From: Oxobacter pfennigii
Lineage (GTDB): Bacteria > Bacillota > Clostridia > Clostridiales > Oxobacteraceae
DNA length: 64,000 nucleotides
NCBI RefSeq assembly: GCF_001317355.1
Contig: NZ_LKET01000028.1
Coordinates: 62,001-126,000, forward strand
Reading direction: 5' to 3'
Shown piece by piece: positions 35,291 to 44,148 of this stretch; position 1 is the first letter of the stretch, and every line of letters starts with the position of its first letter. A program made the position numbers and the translations under genes. Under the pieces are notes generated by a model. The model was not told where the DNA came from. It made no database searches and was given only the letters and a program-made list of their open reading frames with translations.

Positions 35291-37120
35291 TTATTCATTG
35301 GACATTTTTCTTTTTGCTTCCTTTGCTCTCTGGCTTCCGTCCAATATTCTTTTTCTCAGTCTTATGCTTTTTGGGGTAACCTCAACAAGCTCATCTGAAG
35401 CTATAAATTCAAGAGCCTGTTCTAAGGACATTATCCTCGGAGGAGTAAGCTTTAATGTTTCATCAGAGCCTGAAGCCCTCATATTTGAAACATGCTTTTT
35501 CTTGCATACATTAACCTCCATGTCGTCCATTCTGGCGTTTTCTCCTATTATCATTCCTTCATAAACAGGCACTCCGGGACCTATAAACAAAATGCCTCTT
35601 CCCTGGGCATTATAAAGACCATAAGTCACGCTTTCTCCTGTTTCAAAAGCGATGAGGGAGCCTCTTAACCTTTGCTGTATTTCACCTTTATATTCTTCAT
35701 AGCTTGAAAATATATGATTCATTATACCGTTTCCCTTGGTATCCGTTAAAAATTCATTTCTAAAGCCTATAAGTCCCCGGGAAGGGATTTTAAATTCCAG
35801 CCTTACATAACCGTTAACAGCTGCAGTCATGTTAATCATCTCGGCTTTTCTCATGCCCAATTTCTCCATGACAACACCCATATATTCCTCAGGAACATCA
35901 ATGGTTAAAATTTCAAAGGGTTCATAGGTTTTCCCATTTATGGTCTTATATATAACCATAGGTTTTGATACCTGGAATTCATAGCCTTCCCTTCTCATGG
36001 TTTCTATTAATATGGATAGATGAAGCTCACCTCTTCCCGATACTTTATAGGAATCGGGAGAATCAGTCTCTTCCAGCCTCATACTGACGTTGGTCTCCAG
36101 CTCTTTAAAAAGCCTGTCTCTTAAATGCCTCGAAGTTACATACTGCCCTTCACGCCCTGCAAAGGGGCTGTTGTTTACGCTGAAGGTCATGGAGATGGTA
36201 GGCTCATCAATATCCACAAAAGGCAGCGCTTCAGGATTTTGAGCATCTGATAAAGTCTCGCCTATGTTAATATCTTCAATTCCCGATACTGCGATGATAT
36301 CACCAAGGTAAGCTTCATCCACATTCGTCCTTTTAAGTCCTGAAAAAACATAAAGGTTGCTTATTTTAACGTTGGATATATTGCCATCCTTACTGATTAG
36401 GGCAGCCTGCATTCCTTCTTTTACCCTTCCTCTGACAATTTTTCCTATGGCTATCCTGCCTACATATTCATTTGAGTCAATTGATGTAACAAGCATCTGA
36501 AAGGGTCCGTCAACCTCGCCATATGGAGGCGCAACCTTTTTTATTATGGTATCAAACAAAGGCTTAAGATCCAAAGCCTCATCCTCAAGATTTAATTTTG
36601 CTATACCTTCCCTGGCGGATACATATACAATGGGAAAATCCAGCTGTTCGTCGTCAGCACCCAACTCCATAAAGAGCTCGAAGACTTCATCTATTACTTC
36701 ATGAGCCCTTTGGTCCTGTCTGTCAATTTTATTTACTACAACTATGGGCTTTAAATTCAATTCCAGGGCTTTTTTTAAGACGAATTTAGTCTGAGGCATT
36801 GGGCCTTCAAAGGCATCAACGACTAAAAGTACGCTGTCTACCATTTTAAGTACCCTCTCTACCTCTCCCCCAAAGTCAGCATGGCCGGGAGTATCTACTA
36901 TATTTATCTTCACTCCGTTATAATTAACGGCGGTATTTTTAGATAAAATGGTGATGCCGCGCTCTCTTTCCAAATCATTTGAATCCATAACCCTTTCAAC
37001 TATATTTTCATTGGTCCTGAAAATACCGCTTTGCCTTAACATTCCGTCCACCAGAGTAGTCTTTCCATGGTCAACATGGGCTATTATTGCAATGTTTCTT
37101 ATATCTTCTCTTACAAACAT
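35291..37120 (-). CDS. typA: Ribosome-associated GTPase TypA/BipA
   Basis: EF-G-like GTPase involved in ribosome assembly and stress adaptation, 609 residues. G1 AHVDHGKTT near 14, G3 [16 protein letters not shown] near 76, G4 NKIDRQDQR near 130. C-terminal domain with [15 protein letters not shown] near 440. ATG after AAGGAG. Has its own promoter (37218-37246). Confidence 0.96.
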   Translation of the reverse strand: MFVREDIRNIAIIAHVDHGKTTLVDGMLRQSGIFRTNENIVERVMDSNDLERERGITILSKNTAVNYNGVKINIVDTPGHADFGGEVERVLKMVDSVLLVVDAFEGPMPQTKFVLKKALELNLKPIVVVNKIDRQDQRAHEVIDEVFELFMELGADDEQLDFPIVYVSAREGIAKLNLEDEALDLKPLFDTIIKKVAPPYGEVDGPFQMLVTSIDSNEYVGRIAIGKIVRGRVKEGMQAALISKDGNISNVKISNLYVFSGLKRTNVDEAYLGDIIAVSGIEDINIGETLSDAQNPEALPFVDIDEPTISMTFSVNNSPFAGREGQYVTSRHLRDRLFKELETNVSMRLEETDSPDSYKVSGRGELHLSILIETMRREGYEFQVSKPMVIYKTINGKTYEPFEILTIDVPEEYMGVVMEKLGMRKAEMINMTAAVNGYVRLEFKIPSRGLIGFRNEFLTDTKGNGIMNHIFSSYEEYKGEIQQRLRGSLIAFETGESVTYGLYNAQGRGILFIGPGVPVYEGMIIGENARMDDMEVNVCKKKHVSNMRASGSDETLKLTPPRIMSLEQALEFIASDELVEVTPKSIRLRKRILDGSQRAKEAKRKMSNE

Positions 37121-37217
37121 TATGCCGATTTCTCCTTTAAAATTAATGATATATATATTATTTAGTATTTATAGTAAAAAAATAAGGATACATCAGCATC
37201 CATATTTACAACATCTA

Positions 37218-37246
37218 ATTTTAATAAAAGCCGTTACATGTGTCAA
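37218..37246 (-). promoter_or_regulatory. Promoter of typA
   Basis: TTGACA (37241-37246), 17 bases, TAAAAT (37218-37223). It leaves a roughly 90-base leader before the typA start. Confidence 0.7.
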
Positions 37247-37280
37247 TATTTAGATTGCGCCTTAGCTTAGCACACATAAT

Positions 37281-37318
37281 AAAAAATTAAAATGCCTATT
37301 TGGGCATTTTAATTTTTT
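37281..37318 (-). terminator. Terminator after rnj
   Basis: A 16-base stem ending in AAAATGCC/GGCATTTT (37281-37296 and 37303-37318) with a six-base loop; T runs on both flanks. Isolates rnj from typA. Confidence 0.92.
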
Positions 37319-37344
37319 ATTTCATAAATTCAATACCTTCTATT

Positions 37345-39009
37345 TTATATCTCCATTATTATAGGCAATATCATAGGCTTTCTCTTGGTTTTTTCATAAA
37401 GATAGCTTCTTAATGAATCCTTTATGTTATTTTTGATTGTAGCCCAATCCGTCACCTGTCTTTCTTCGCATTTTACTAAGGCTTCTTTTACAATTTCCTT
37501 TGCTTGCTCCATAAGGTCTTCAGATTCTCTTACGTATACAAAGCCTCTTGAAATTATATCAGGGCCTGCAATAACGCCTCCAGTTTCCTTTGAAATAGTG
37601 ACTACCACAGTCAATATTCCGTCCTGAGATAGGTGTTTTCTGTCTCTTAAAACAATATTTCCCACGTCTCCTACTCCCAGACCGTCAACCAGCACCTGCC
37701 CTGCAGTAACACTGCCGGTAATCTTTGCGTTTTTATGGCTTAATTCAAGTACTGCACCGTTTTCCATAAGGAAAATATTTTCTTCATTCATGCCCAGTTT
37801 TTGAGCAAGTTGACCGTGCTGTTTAAGATGTCTGAACTCCCCGTGTACCGGAAGAAAAAATTCTGGTTTTACCAATGTGTGAATTAATTTTAACTCTTCC
37901 TGGCAGGCATGACCGGAAACATGAACATCTGCCAGATCTTCGTATATAACATCTGCACCTTTTTTAAACAATTGATTGATAACCCTGGATACAAGTTTTT
38001 CGTTTCCCGGGATAGGAGAAGCAGAAATAACAACCATATCCCCGGGAATTATATTTACCTTTTTATGCTCTGAAGTGGACATTCTGACTAAAGCAGACAT
38101 GGCTTCACCCTGACTGCCGGTAGTTATTATGACTATCTCGCTGTTTGAATATTTATCGATATCATCAATATCGATAAGCACTCCCTCGGGAATGTTTAAG
38201 TAGCCAAGCTCATAAGCCACATCCACCACATTAACCATGCTTCTTCCTGATATAGCCACTTTTTTACCGTAGTCATCAGCCTCATTGATTATTTGCTGTA
38301 CCCTGTGTATATTGGACGCAAATGTAGCCACAATGATTCTTCCTTTGGCTTGCTTGAAAATGTTCTGAAATGTCTGTCCTACAGTCCTTTCAGACATAGT
38401 ATACCCCGGCCTTTCAACGTTGGTGCTGTCTGCCATCATAAGTAGCACCCCTTCTTTTCCTAACTCGGCGAACCGTGCAAGATCTATTACATCGCCGTCT
38501 ATAGGAGTAAAGTCTACTTTAAAATCTCCGGTATGAACTACGGTCCCGGCTGGTGTGTGTATCGCAAGAGCTACGGAGTCTGCGATACTATGGCTGGTCT
38601 TAATAAATTCCACGCTCATTTCACCGTTCCTAATTACATCCTTGGCCTTTATACACTTAAGATCCACATCTTTTAAAAGCCCGTGTTCCTTCAGTTTATT
38701 CTCTACCAAACCTAAGGTCAGTCTGGTTCCGTATACAGGAACGTTTATCTGCTTTAAAATATATGGAAGCGCTCCTATGTGATCCTCGTGGCCGTGGGTA
38801 AGCACAATTGCATGGAATTTATCCTTGTTCTTCAACAAATATGTTATATCCGGGATAACAATATCAATTCCGAGCATTTCTTCTTCAGGGAACATCAGAC
38901 CGCAATCTATGACTATAATATCATTTTTATATTCTATTACAGTCATATTCTTACCGATTTCTCCTAGTCCTCCTAAAGGTATTATCTTCAGTTTTTCTTT
39001 TTTTCCCAA
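37345..39009 (-). CDS. rnj: Ribonuclease J
   Basis: Metallo-beta-lactamase/beta-CASP ribonuclease with 5'-3' exonuclease and endonuclease activity on mRNA and rRNA. The 554 residues contain HGHEDHIGALPYIL near 74, HTGDFKVDFTP near 164, MADSTN near 193, and HVSGHACQEELK near 365. TTG start (MGKKEKLKIIPLGGLGEIGKN) behind AAGGAGGG. C-terminal domain near 450-554 is complete. Confidence 0.96.
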   Translation of the reverse strand: MGKKEKLKIIPLGGLGEIGKNMTVIEYKNDIIVIDCGLMFPEEEMLGIDIVIPDITYLLKNKDKFHAIVLTHGHEDHIGALPYILKQINVPVYGTRLTLGLVENKLKEHGLLKDVDLKCIKAKDVIRNGEMSVEFIKTSHSIADSVALAIHTPAGTVVHTGDFKVDFTPIDGDVIDLARFAELGKEGVLLMMADSTNVERPGYTMSERTVGQTFQNIFKQAKGRIIVATFASNIHRVQQIINEADDYGKKVAISGRSMVNVVDVAYELGYLNIPEGVLIDIDDIDKYSNSEIVIITTGSQGEAMSALVRMSTSEHKKVNIIPGDMVVISASPIPGNEKLVSRVINQLFKKGADVIYEDLADVHVSGHACQEELKLIHTLVKPEFFLPVHGEFRHLKQHGQLAQKLGMNEENIFLMENGAVLELSHKNAKITGSVTAGQVLVDGLGVGDVGNIVLRDRKHLSQDGILTVVVTISKETGGVIAGPDIISRGFVYVRESEDLMEQAKEIVKEALVKCEERQVTDWATIKNNIKDSLRSYLYEKTKRKPMILPIIMEI

Positions 39010-39072
39010 TAAAAATATCCCTCCTTATTAACCGGTTTTATTATAAAAATACCGCTCACACTCAGTATTCAT

Positions 39073-39101
39073 ATTATACTTTATTCATACATCCTTATCA
39101 A
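39073..39101 (-). promoter_or_regulatory. Promoter of rnj
   Basis: TTGATA (39096-39101), 17 bases, TATAAT (39073-39078), about 60 bases before the rnj start. Confidence 0.7.
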
Positions 39102-39199
39102 GTACGACCAGATTACGCTGCTCTATATCATATTCTTCCACATTACTTTAATAATATTGCCACATTTTTAAGAGCTATAACCTGACACTCAATGCCTGA

Positions 39200-39655
39200 T
39201 TACAGCTCTTTATCACATTCAACGCAGGTACCGAAAAATTTAAGCAGATGATTTGTGATATTGAATTTGTACTGTTTTTCAACTTCTTTTTCAAGTGCCT
39301 CAAGAAGGTCGCCCTCCACTTCGATGACCTTGCCGCATTTTACGCATATTAGATGATGATGATAGTGATCTTCCTCATCGTGAACAAGCTCATATCTGTT
39401 GATGCCGTCATTCAGATTAAGTTTAAATATTAGATTCATTTCCTCCAAAAGCTGTAATGTCCGATAAACAGTGGCAAGACCGATTTCAGGACAATCGCTT
39501 TTTACAAGGTCATAAATTTCTTCTGTTGTTAAATGTTTGCCTTCGTTTTCAATGATTTTATCCAGTACAGCTCTCCTTTGGGGTGTAAGCTTATATCCTC
39601 TGTCCTTCAAGTGCTGTTTAAAAGCATCTATATCCGAATTTTTGGGTGAATTCAT
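39200..39655 (-). CDS. fur: Fur family ferric uptake regulator
   Basis: Iron-responsive repressor, 151 residues. Winged helix (about 12-85, LTPQRRAVLDKI and GLATVYRTLQLLEE) and dimerisation domain with HYHHHLICVKCGKVIEVE near 97-114 plus a CxxC pair at the end (CVEC). The sensory positions read RYEL and VIEVE, Glu at the two sites that are Asp in PerR, so Fur is favoured. A 7-1-7 dyad overlaps its promoter, indicating autoregulation. Confidence 0.88.
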   Translation of the reverse strand: MNSPKNSDIDAFKQHLKDRGYKLTPQRRAVLDKIIENEGKHLTTEEIYDLVKSDCPEIGLATVYRTLQLLEEMNLIFKLNLNDGINRYELVHDEEDHYHHHLICVKCGKVIEVEGDLLEALEKEVEKQYKFNITNHLLKFFGTCVECDKEL

Positions 39656-39694
39656 GAGTACACCTTCTAAATCAATTTAATTGCAATCAATTAA

Positions 39695-39723
39695 AGTTTA
39701 TAATTATTAGAAATAAATGTCAA
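39695..39723 (-). promoter_or_regulatory. fur promoter with overlapping Fur-type dyad
   Basis: TTGACA (39718-39723), 17 bases, TAAACT (39695-39700). Within the spacer, 39698-39712 reads TTCTAATAATTATAA on the minus strand, a 7-1-7 inverted repeat matching 12 of 15 positions of the Fur consensus core and 14 of 15 of the PerR box. Confidence 0.65.
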
Positions 39724-39754
39724 CATAAGTTTATTATCTCTAAATTTCTTCCAA

Positions 39755-39783
39755 ATTAAAAAGGTATGCATGAAGGGCATACC
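39755..39783 (-). terminator. Terminator after the DUF1292 gene
   Basis: GGTATGC/GCATACC stem (39763-39769 with 39777-39783) overlapping the stop codon, followed on the minus strand by TTTTTAATTT. Confidence 0.88.
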
Positions 39784-40040
39784 TAATTCTCATCTTCTTC
39801 AAGAAGTTCGTCGTAAGCATCAGCTACTTTCTCGAATTCCTCATCATCTTCAATAACAGCAAAAATTTCGCTGCCATCCTCGTCTTTATCAACTCTAAGT
39901 ATATATGGATCCTCTTCGTCTGCCGGAAGCAGTACTATATATTCTTTTTCTTCAAATTCAAACATGTCTATAACTTCACACTCTACTTCATTTCCTTCAT
40001 CATCGAGAAGAGTTATGATGTTTTCGGCTTCGTTTTCCAT
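39783..40040 (-). CDS. DUF1292 family acidic protein
   Basis: An 85-residue strongly acidic protein beginning MENEAENIITLLDDEGNEVE, typical of the clostridial DUF1292 family found between ruvX and fur. Start ATG behind GAGGTG, three codons inside the open frame. Function unknown; conserved location links it with ruvX and ireB. Confidence 0.88.
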   Translation of the reverse strand: MENEAENIITLLDDEGNEVECEVIDMFEFEEKEYIVLLPADEEDPYILRVDKDEDGSEIFAVIEDDEEFEKVADAYDELLEEDEN

Positions 40041-40103
40041 TCGATACACCTCAATTCACTAATATAATGCTATTTTATAGTACCCTAAATAATGTGTCAA
40101 ATA

Positions 40104-40520
40104 TTATTTTCCACCGCTGTCTAAATATAACTGCAATATGTAAACAGCTGCAATTTTGTCAACAACTCCCTTCCTTTTCTTCCTGGAGACATCCGCTTCA
40201 ATTAGAGTTCTATGAGCAGACATGGTAGTCATCCTCTCGTCAATATAAACTATCTCCTTGCCTGTCACTTCTTCCAATATTTTGCCGTATTCCATTACTT
40301 TCTCGCTTTGGGGTCCTAATGTATTATTCATATTTTTAGGTAGCCCTATTACTATTTTATCCACTTGATAATCTATTATTAGTTTTTTTATTTCATCGAC
40401 ATCTTTATTATTGTGGCTTTCTCTTATTATTGTCTTTATCCCCTGGGCTGTCCAGCCTAAGGGGTCGCTTATGGCCACTCCTATTCTTTTATCTCCTATA
40501 TCCAATCCCATTATCCTCAT
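40104..40520 (-). CDS. ruvX: Holliday junction resolvase-like RuvX/YqgF
   Basis: RNase H-fold nuclease, 138 residues; YqgF proteins process pre-16S rRNA ends and are also described as putative resolvases. [19 protein letters not shown] near 4-22, [16 protein letters not shown] near 70, [15 protein letters not shown] near 105. Start ATG with AGGTGA upstream, overlapping no neighbour. Confidence 0.94.
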   Translation of the reverse strand: MRIMGLDIGDKRIGVAISDPLGWTAQGIKTIIRESHNNKDVDEIKKLIIDYQVDKIVIGLPKNMNNTLGPQSEKVMEYGKILEEVTGKEIVYIDERMTTMSAHRTLIEADVSRKKRKGVVDKIAAVYILQLYLDSGGK

Positions 40521-40554
40521 AAATATCACCTACTTTTCTATTTCTATCAGCAAC

Positions 40555-40620
40555 TAATTTTAAAGAGCTCTACGGCCGGAAAGTCTTCCTGATTTTAACG
40601 GCCGCGCTCCGCTTGTCGCT
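40555..40620 (-). terminator. GC-rich hairpin after the aldo/keto reductase gene
   Basis: On the minus strand GAGC, GCGGCCG and an inner GGAAG/TTCC arm are mirrored by CGGCCGT and GAGCTC, then TTTAAAATT. This stretch is noticeably richer in GC than its surroundings. I read it as a terminator-like structure; the weak T run leaves room for another RNA role. Confidence 0.5.
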
Positions 40621-40639
40621 TTTTTGAATTTGATGTGGA

Positions 40640-41590
40640 CTAAATAATTTTTATGCAAAACTGGGGGCAGACCGTTGAACAGTATCCGCAGAGGCGGCAT
40701 AATTCCATGTTAACTTGGGATTTGCCGTCTTTAATGCAAAGCGCTTTTGAAGAACAGCGCTTTGCACAGGCCCCGCAGCCTTCGCACCAGGAATCTATCA
40801 ATAAACGCCGCTTTGTTTCCCTTAAATCATTTGCAATATAATCAGGAACTTCTTTCCTTTCAAACATTAAAACGTTTGCAGTTACCTCATTTACCGATTG
40901 CATGCCGACAGCTGTGGAATCTATATCCTCATTATTGAGTACAAAATCGAAGCATTCCTTTACATGTCCTATTAAGTTTCCTCCGGCGATGGGCTTCATG
41001 CTGTATATACCTTTGCCTTTTGATTTTGCAGTTTTTATTGCATTAAGCATATCTTTTACTCCGCCGTCCACTATACCAATACCCTTATAATTAAGTATTG
41101 GGTGTATTATGTCTATTTGGGGACAATCACAGGCGGCTTTCACACCGCTTACATTATGGGTTGACAGGCTTATGGCTTTTATTAAACCGCTGTTTTTAGC
41201 ATCGATTAAGCATTTAAGGGCATCGCTGTGGCCGCGCAGTGTATATATGCTCTCCTGCTCATGAAGGCCGAAAATATCTATGTAAGGTAAATTAAGTTCG
41301 GTTAAAGCTTCATTTATGCTCTCCTTCATGCCATCATAGGTATAATCATAAGACCGGGAAGAAATGATTATATCATTTTTTCCCATTATCTCCATTGCCC
41401 TTCTTAAATAACCATAGGTATTGTATAATTTTGCCGTGTCAAAAAAATTTATTCCCTGCTCTATAGCCTTTACAATTATATTTGCGCCATCCTCGATGGA
41501 TTTTTTAGCCTGCATGGGTCCAATGGTCAAAGTACCAAAGCACAACCTTGAAACTTCAAGGTTTGTTGAGCCCAGTCTTTTATATTCCAT
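40640..41590 (-). CDS. Aldo/keto reductase with C-terminal ferredoxin domain
   Basis: A 316-residue fusion: an AKR TIM barrel (about 1-265) with GINFFDTAKLY near 46-56 (catalytic Asp and Tyr) and FGLHE near 107 (His), plus two 4Fe-4S clusters (CEGCGACAKRC near 270 and CRLCGYCSTVC near 297). The usual catalytic Lys position reads IIISSRSY, suggesting Lys to Arg. Substrate unknown; electron transfer from ferredoxin-type clusters is inferred. Sits between ruvX and a membrane protein gene. Confidence 0.85.
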   Translation of the reverse strand: MEYKRLGSTNLEVSRLCFGTLTIGPMQAKKSIEDGANIIVKAIEQGINFFDTAKLYNTYGYLRRAMEIMGKNDIIISSRSYDYTYDGMKESINEALTELNLPYIDIFGLHEQESIYTLRGHSDALKCLIDAKNSGLIKAISLSTHNVSGVKAACDCPQIDIIHPILNYKGIGIVDGGVKDMLNAIKTAKSKGKGIYSMKPIAGGNLIGHVKECFDFVLNNEDIDSTAVGMQSVNEVTANVLMFERKEVPDYIANDLRETKRRLLIDSWCEGCGACAKRCSSKALCIKDGKSQVNMELCRLCGYCSTVCPQFCIKII

Positions 41591-41600
41591 AACTCCACCT

Positions 41601-43700
41601 CTAAATTTTTGTTTGTAAAGTAAGCATCATGCTAAATACAGTATATAACATAATGACAGCTGCGGTAACTATTCCGGAATCGTTTAATAAAATGGCAACG
41701 CAGCCTGATATTGAACTGGCAAGTATCAAATTTCTGGTATATGGAGCTGTAATAAATAGATCCTTCATAGCCTTATTGGGTTTTTTTATCAATATTATAG
41801 CTGAAATTATCAAAAGCACCAAAACCTTTGTCCATATGGTGTATTTTATAAGCTTTAAGGACATATTGATTTTCCTTAAAACAATGTTTGAAAAATAAAT
41901 AATTCCGTCAGCATTAATCATATCAAACATCTTGCCTAAATGAGCCTTATCCTCTGCAATCAAATTAGCAAAAATGAAAATAATTGAGGAAATCAGCATT
42001 GAGCATGAGAGTATTTTAAGTGAGGATAAAAAACTTATATTTTTTTCTAAAAGTACATATATTGTAAAGCTTATAAATAAAGTTAGAAAACCTCCCACAT
42101 TGCTGCCTGTATTGGGTAAGCCGGTTATCAGGGTTACGAAAATTAAATATGGAATATATAACCTGAATAATTTTTTGCCTCTTTCTATTGATAAACCAAA
42201 TAAAACGAGGGTACACCCTGCAATAACTCCAAGAAATTCGTTACCCAAGCCGTAATATCTTGCACCTATACATGGGTCATAGCTGAAAATACTGTATTTT
42301 AATAAGTTCTGACCTGTGAGTAAATCAATTATTAAACATAGGCTGTTTATAAATGCAATAAGCTTTACCCTGTTGATTGTTTTTTCTGCAATTCTGTCAA
42401 TGATTATTGCTAAAACAACGCTTAAGCTTATAATAAACAAGCCCTTAATGGCGATGTTTTCAAAAACAATCATACCTTCCATAACAAAGGCAAAGGGAAT
42501 CAAAAGAATGGATTTGATCATAAAATTTAATATTGATAAGCTCAATTCAATATTAAAAAGGTTTTTTAATAAATATAAAACAAGGGTTATCATGATGGCG
42601 GCAGCATAGGTTTTAATTATTGGAGACCTATAGGTGGATGTTGAATAAACCTTCTTTTCAAGGCTTTGCAAAAAAATTGTATTATCGGACTTTGCTATGC
42701 TTTCAATAGGATATCCTAAAAAACTCTCGGTACTTATGTTGAAATATTTTAATACTGAAGGCGCAAAATCAAGGGCAGTTACTATGCCTTCCCTTCTTGT
42801 TGATTTTGATGTGGCAATTCCTCTTTCCCTGGCTCCGTCATATATCAAAAATGGACTTAGAAGCTCTGAATTTCTATTTATGTCAGCAGAATAAGGCGTT
42901 AAAATAAAAAGCTTTTCATTATCAAAATTCATGTTGTTTATAATATCCTGAACAATTAATGCATAGTTGCTTAAAATTTCATTTTTGTTTTGATTATAAG
43001 CAGCTTCAGAATAAAGGCTCCTGTTTAAATACAGCCTTTCAATATCTCCAAGCTCTATTAGAACAATATCTGAGGAAGCCTTGTAATTTATAAATTCCTG
43101 AAATAATTTTTTTTGGTCTATTTTATTATCTGTAAATATACCATCTATCTCACCTTTATCTATTAAGCCATCTTCATCCATTAAAACAAAAAAACCCGGG
43201 GATTTGTAACTTCCATTAAAAAAGAAGCCTCCCAGAAATGAGCGCTTTAATCCCTTTGATTTTAAAATACTCCCTAATTTACCCGGTAGGGCATTATATA
43301 ATGTTTTGGAATTCAATTTTTTAAGCTTGTTAATGGATAAATTTGCAATATTACCCATGCTGCTTCTATTTAATGTTATTTCCTCATATTTTGAAGATGT
43401 ATTTTCATCGATTTTAATGCTTTCCGTATAATCAAAAGAAGCGTCCGATTTCTGGCCGCTTCCTAAAGTTAAATATGGCTTGTACTCGTTCATATTTCCA
43501 CTTGATTTTGAATTCATAAGACCTATTATACTATTCTTTGCCAATTCTTTAAAATAAGAATCGGCTAAAAGGTCATTATAATTAATAGTATTAATAGTAA
43601 TAATAACAATTTTTTTTCGTCCTTCTGCCATTGCATGAGTTGGCAAAAAGACTAAAGACAAAATACAAATTAAAATTATCTTGAGCTTTTTTTTAAGCAA
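41601..43700 (-). CDS. Large membrane protein with alkaline-phosphatase-like extracytoplasmic domain
   Basis: I recognise the architecture but not a named function. 699 residues: signal peptide (1-25, ending HAMAEG), a soluble domain (about 28-365) with a phosphatase/sulfatase-like opening KIVIITINTINYNDLL, VLIELGDIERL near 245 and ALDFAPSVLKYFNI near 335, and then about ten transmembrane helices (370-699) with the motif ARYYGLGNEFLGV near 505 and NTGSNVGGFL near 557. TTG start behind GGAGGCG. It is downstream of ireB with an 18-base gap. Confidence 0.7.
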   Translation of the reverse strand: MLKKKLKIILICILSLVFLPTHAMAEGRKKIVIITINTINYNDLLADSYFKELAKNSIIGLMNSKSSGNMNEYKPYLTLGSGQKSDASFDYTESIKIDENTSSKYEEITLNRSSMGNIANLSINKLKKLNSKTLYNALPGKLGSILKSKGLKRSFLGGFFFNGSYKSPGFFVLMDEDGLIDKGEIDGIFTDNKIDQKKLFQEFINYKASSDIVLIELGDIERLYLNRSLYSEAAYNQNKNEILSNYALIVQDIINNMNFDNEKLFILTPYSADINRNSELLSPFLIYDGARERGIATSKSTRREGIVTALDFAPSVLKYFNISTESFLGYPIESIAKSDNTIFLQSLEKKVYSTSTYRSPIIKTYAAAIMITLVLYLLKNLFNIELSLSILNFMIKSILLIPFAFVMEGMIVFENIAIKGLFIISLSVVLAIIIDRIAEKTINRVKLIAFINSLCLIIDLLTGQNLLKYSIFSYDPCIGARYYGLGNEFLGVIAGCTLVLFGLSIERGKKLFRLYIPYLIFVTLITGLPNTGSNVGGFLTLFISFTIYVLLEKNISFLSSLKILSCSMLISSIIFIFANLIAEDKAHLGKMFDMINADGIIYFSNIVLRKINMSLKLIKYTIWTKVLVLLIISAIILIKKPNKAMKDLFITAPYTRNLILASSISGCVAILLNDSGIVTAAVIMLYTVFSMMLTLQTKI

Positions 43701-43717
43701 GTATTTTGTAACGCCTC

Positions 43718-43975
43718 CTACTTATCCTTCAGGTATTCCTTCAGCAATTCTTCTAAAAGCTCATCCCGTTCGACTTTTCTTATTTCATTTCTGGCGTTAT
43801 TATAGCTTGTTATGTATGTAGGATCCCCGGATAATATATATCCTACCATTTGGTTAATTGGATTATAGCCTTTTTGCTTCAAAGAATTATAAACGCTTAA
43901 AAGAATTTCCCTGGCTTTATTTTCCTCGTCCTTTTCAACATCAAATCTCATGGTCTGATTATATTTATCTGACAT
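43718..43975 (-). CDS. ireB: IreB family regulatory phosphoprotein
   Basis: An 85-residue protein of the DUF965/IreB family, a substrate of the PASTA Ser/Thr kinase IreK in enterococci that affects cephalosporin resistance. [20 protein letters not shown] near 9 and [20 protein letters not shown] near 40-59 are diagnostic; the Thr of TMRF is the phosphorylation-type site. Start ATG behind GGGTGAAG. Upstream of ruvX in Clostridia genomes. Confidence 0.92.
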   Translation of the reverse strand: MSDKYNQTMRFDVEKDEENKAREILLSVYNSLKQKGYNPINQMVGYILSGDPTYITSYNNARNEIRKVERDELLEELLKEYLKDK

Positions 43976-44007
43976 AACTTCACCCACTTTCTACTGCTAT
44001 TATAAAT

Positions 44008-44036
44008 ATATTAATACACAAAGGCTTAAGTTTCAA
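44008..44036 (-). promoter_or_regulatory. Candidate promoter of ireB
   Basis: TTGAAA (44031-44036), 17 bases, TAATAT (44008-44013), roughly 32 bases before the ireB start. Confidence 0.5.
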
Positions 44037-44098
44037 TACAATAAAGACATTTAAAATTCCAAGTTTCGGTGATTATTTGAAAGCTAATAAAATTAAGC

Positions 44099-44126
44099 TA
44101 ACAGAAGCACATATATAATTATGTGC
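44099..44126 (-). terminator. Hairpin after alaS
   Basis: CAGAAGCACATA/TATGTGCTTCTG, a perfect 12-base stem between alaS and ireB. The best T run is on the plus strand (AATTTTTT); on the minus strand the tail is TTAGCTTAATTTT. Confidence 0.65.
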
Positions 44127-44148
44127 TTCTGACAATTTTTTAGTCATT

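Noticed and set aside
39200-39655. Calling the Fur family gene perR
   Set aside because: The DNA dyad fits PerR well, but Glu replaces Asp at both PerR-diagnostic ligand positions.
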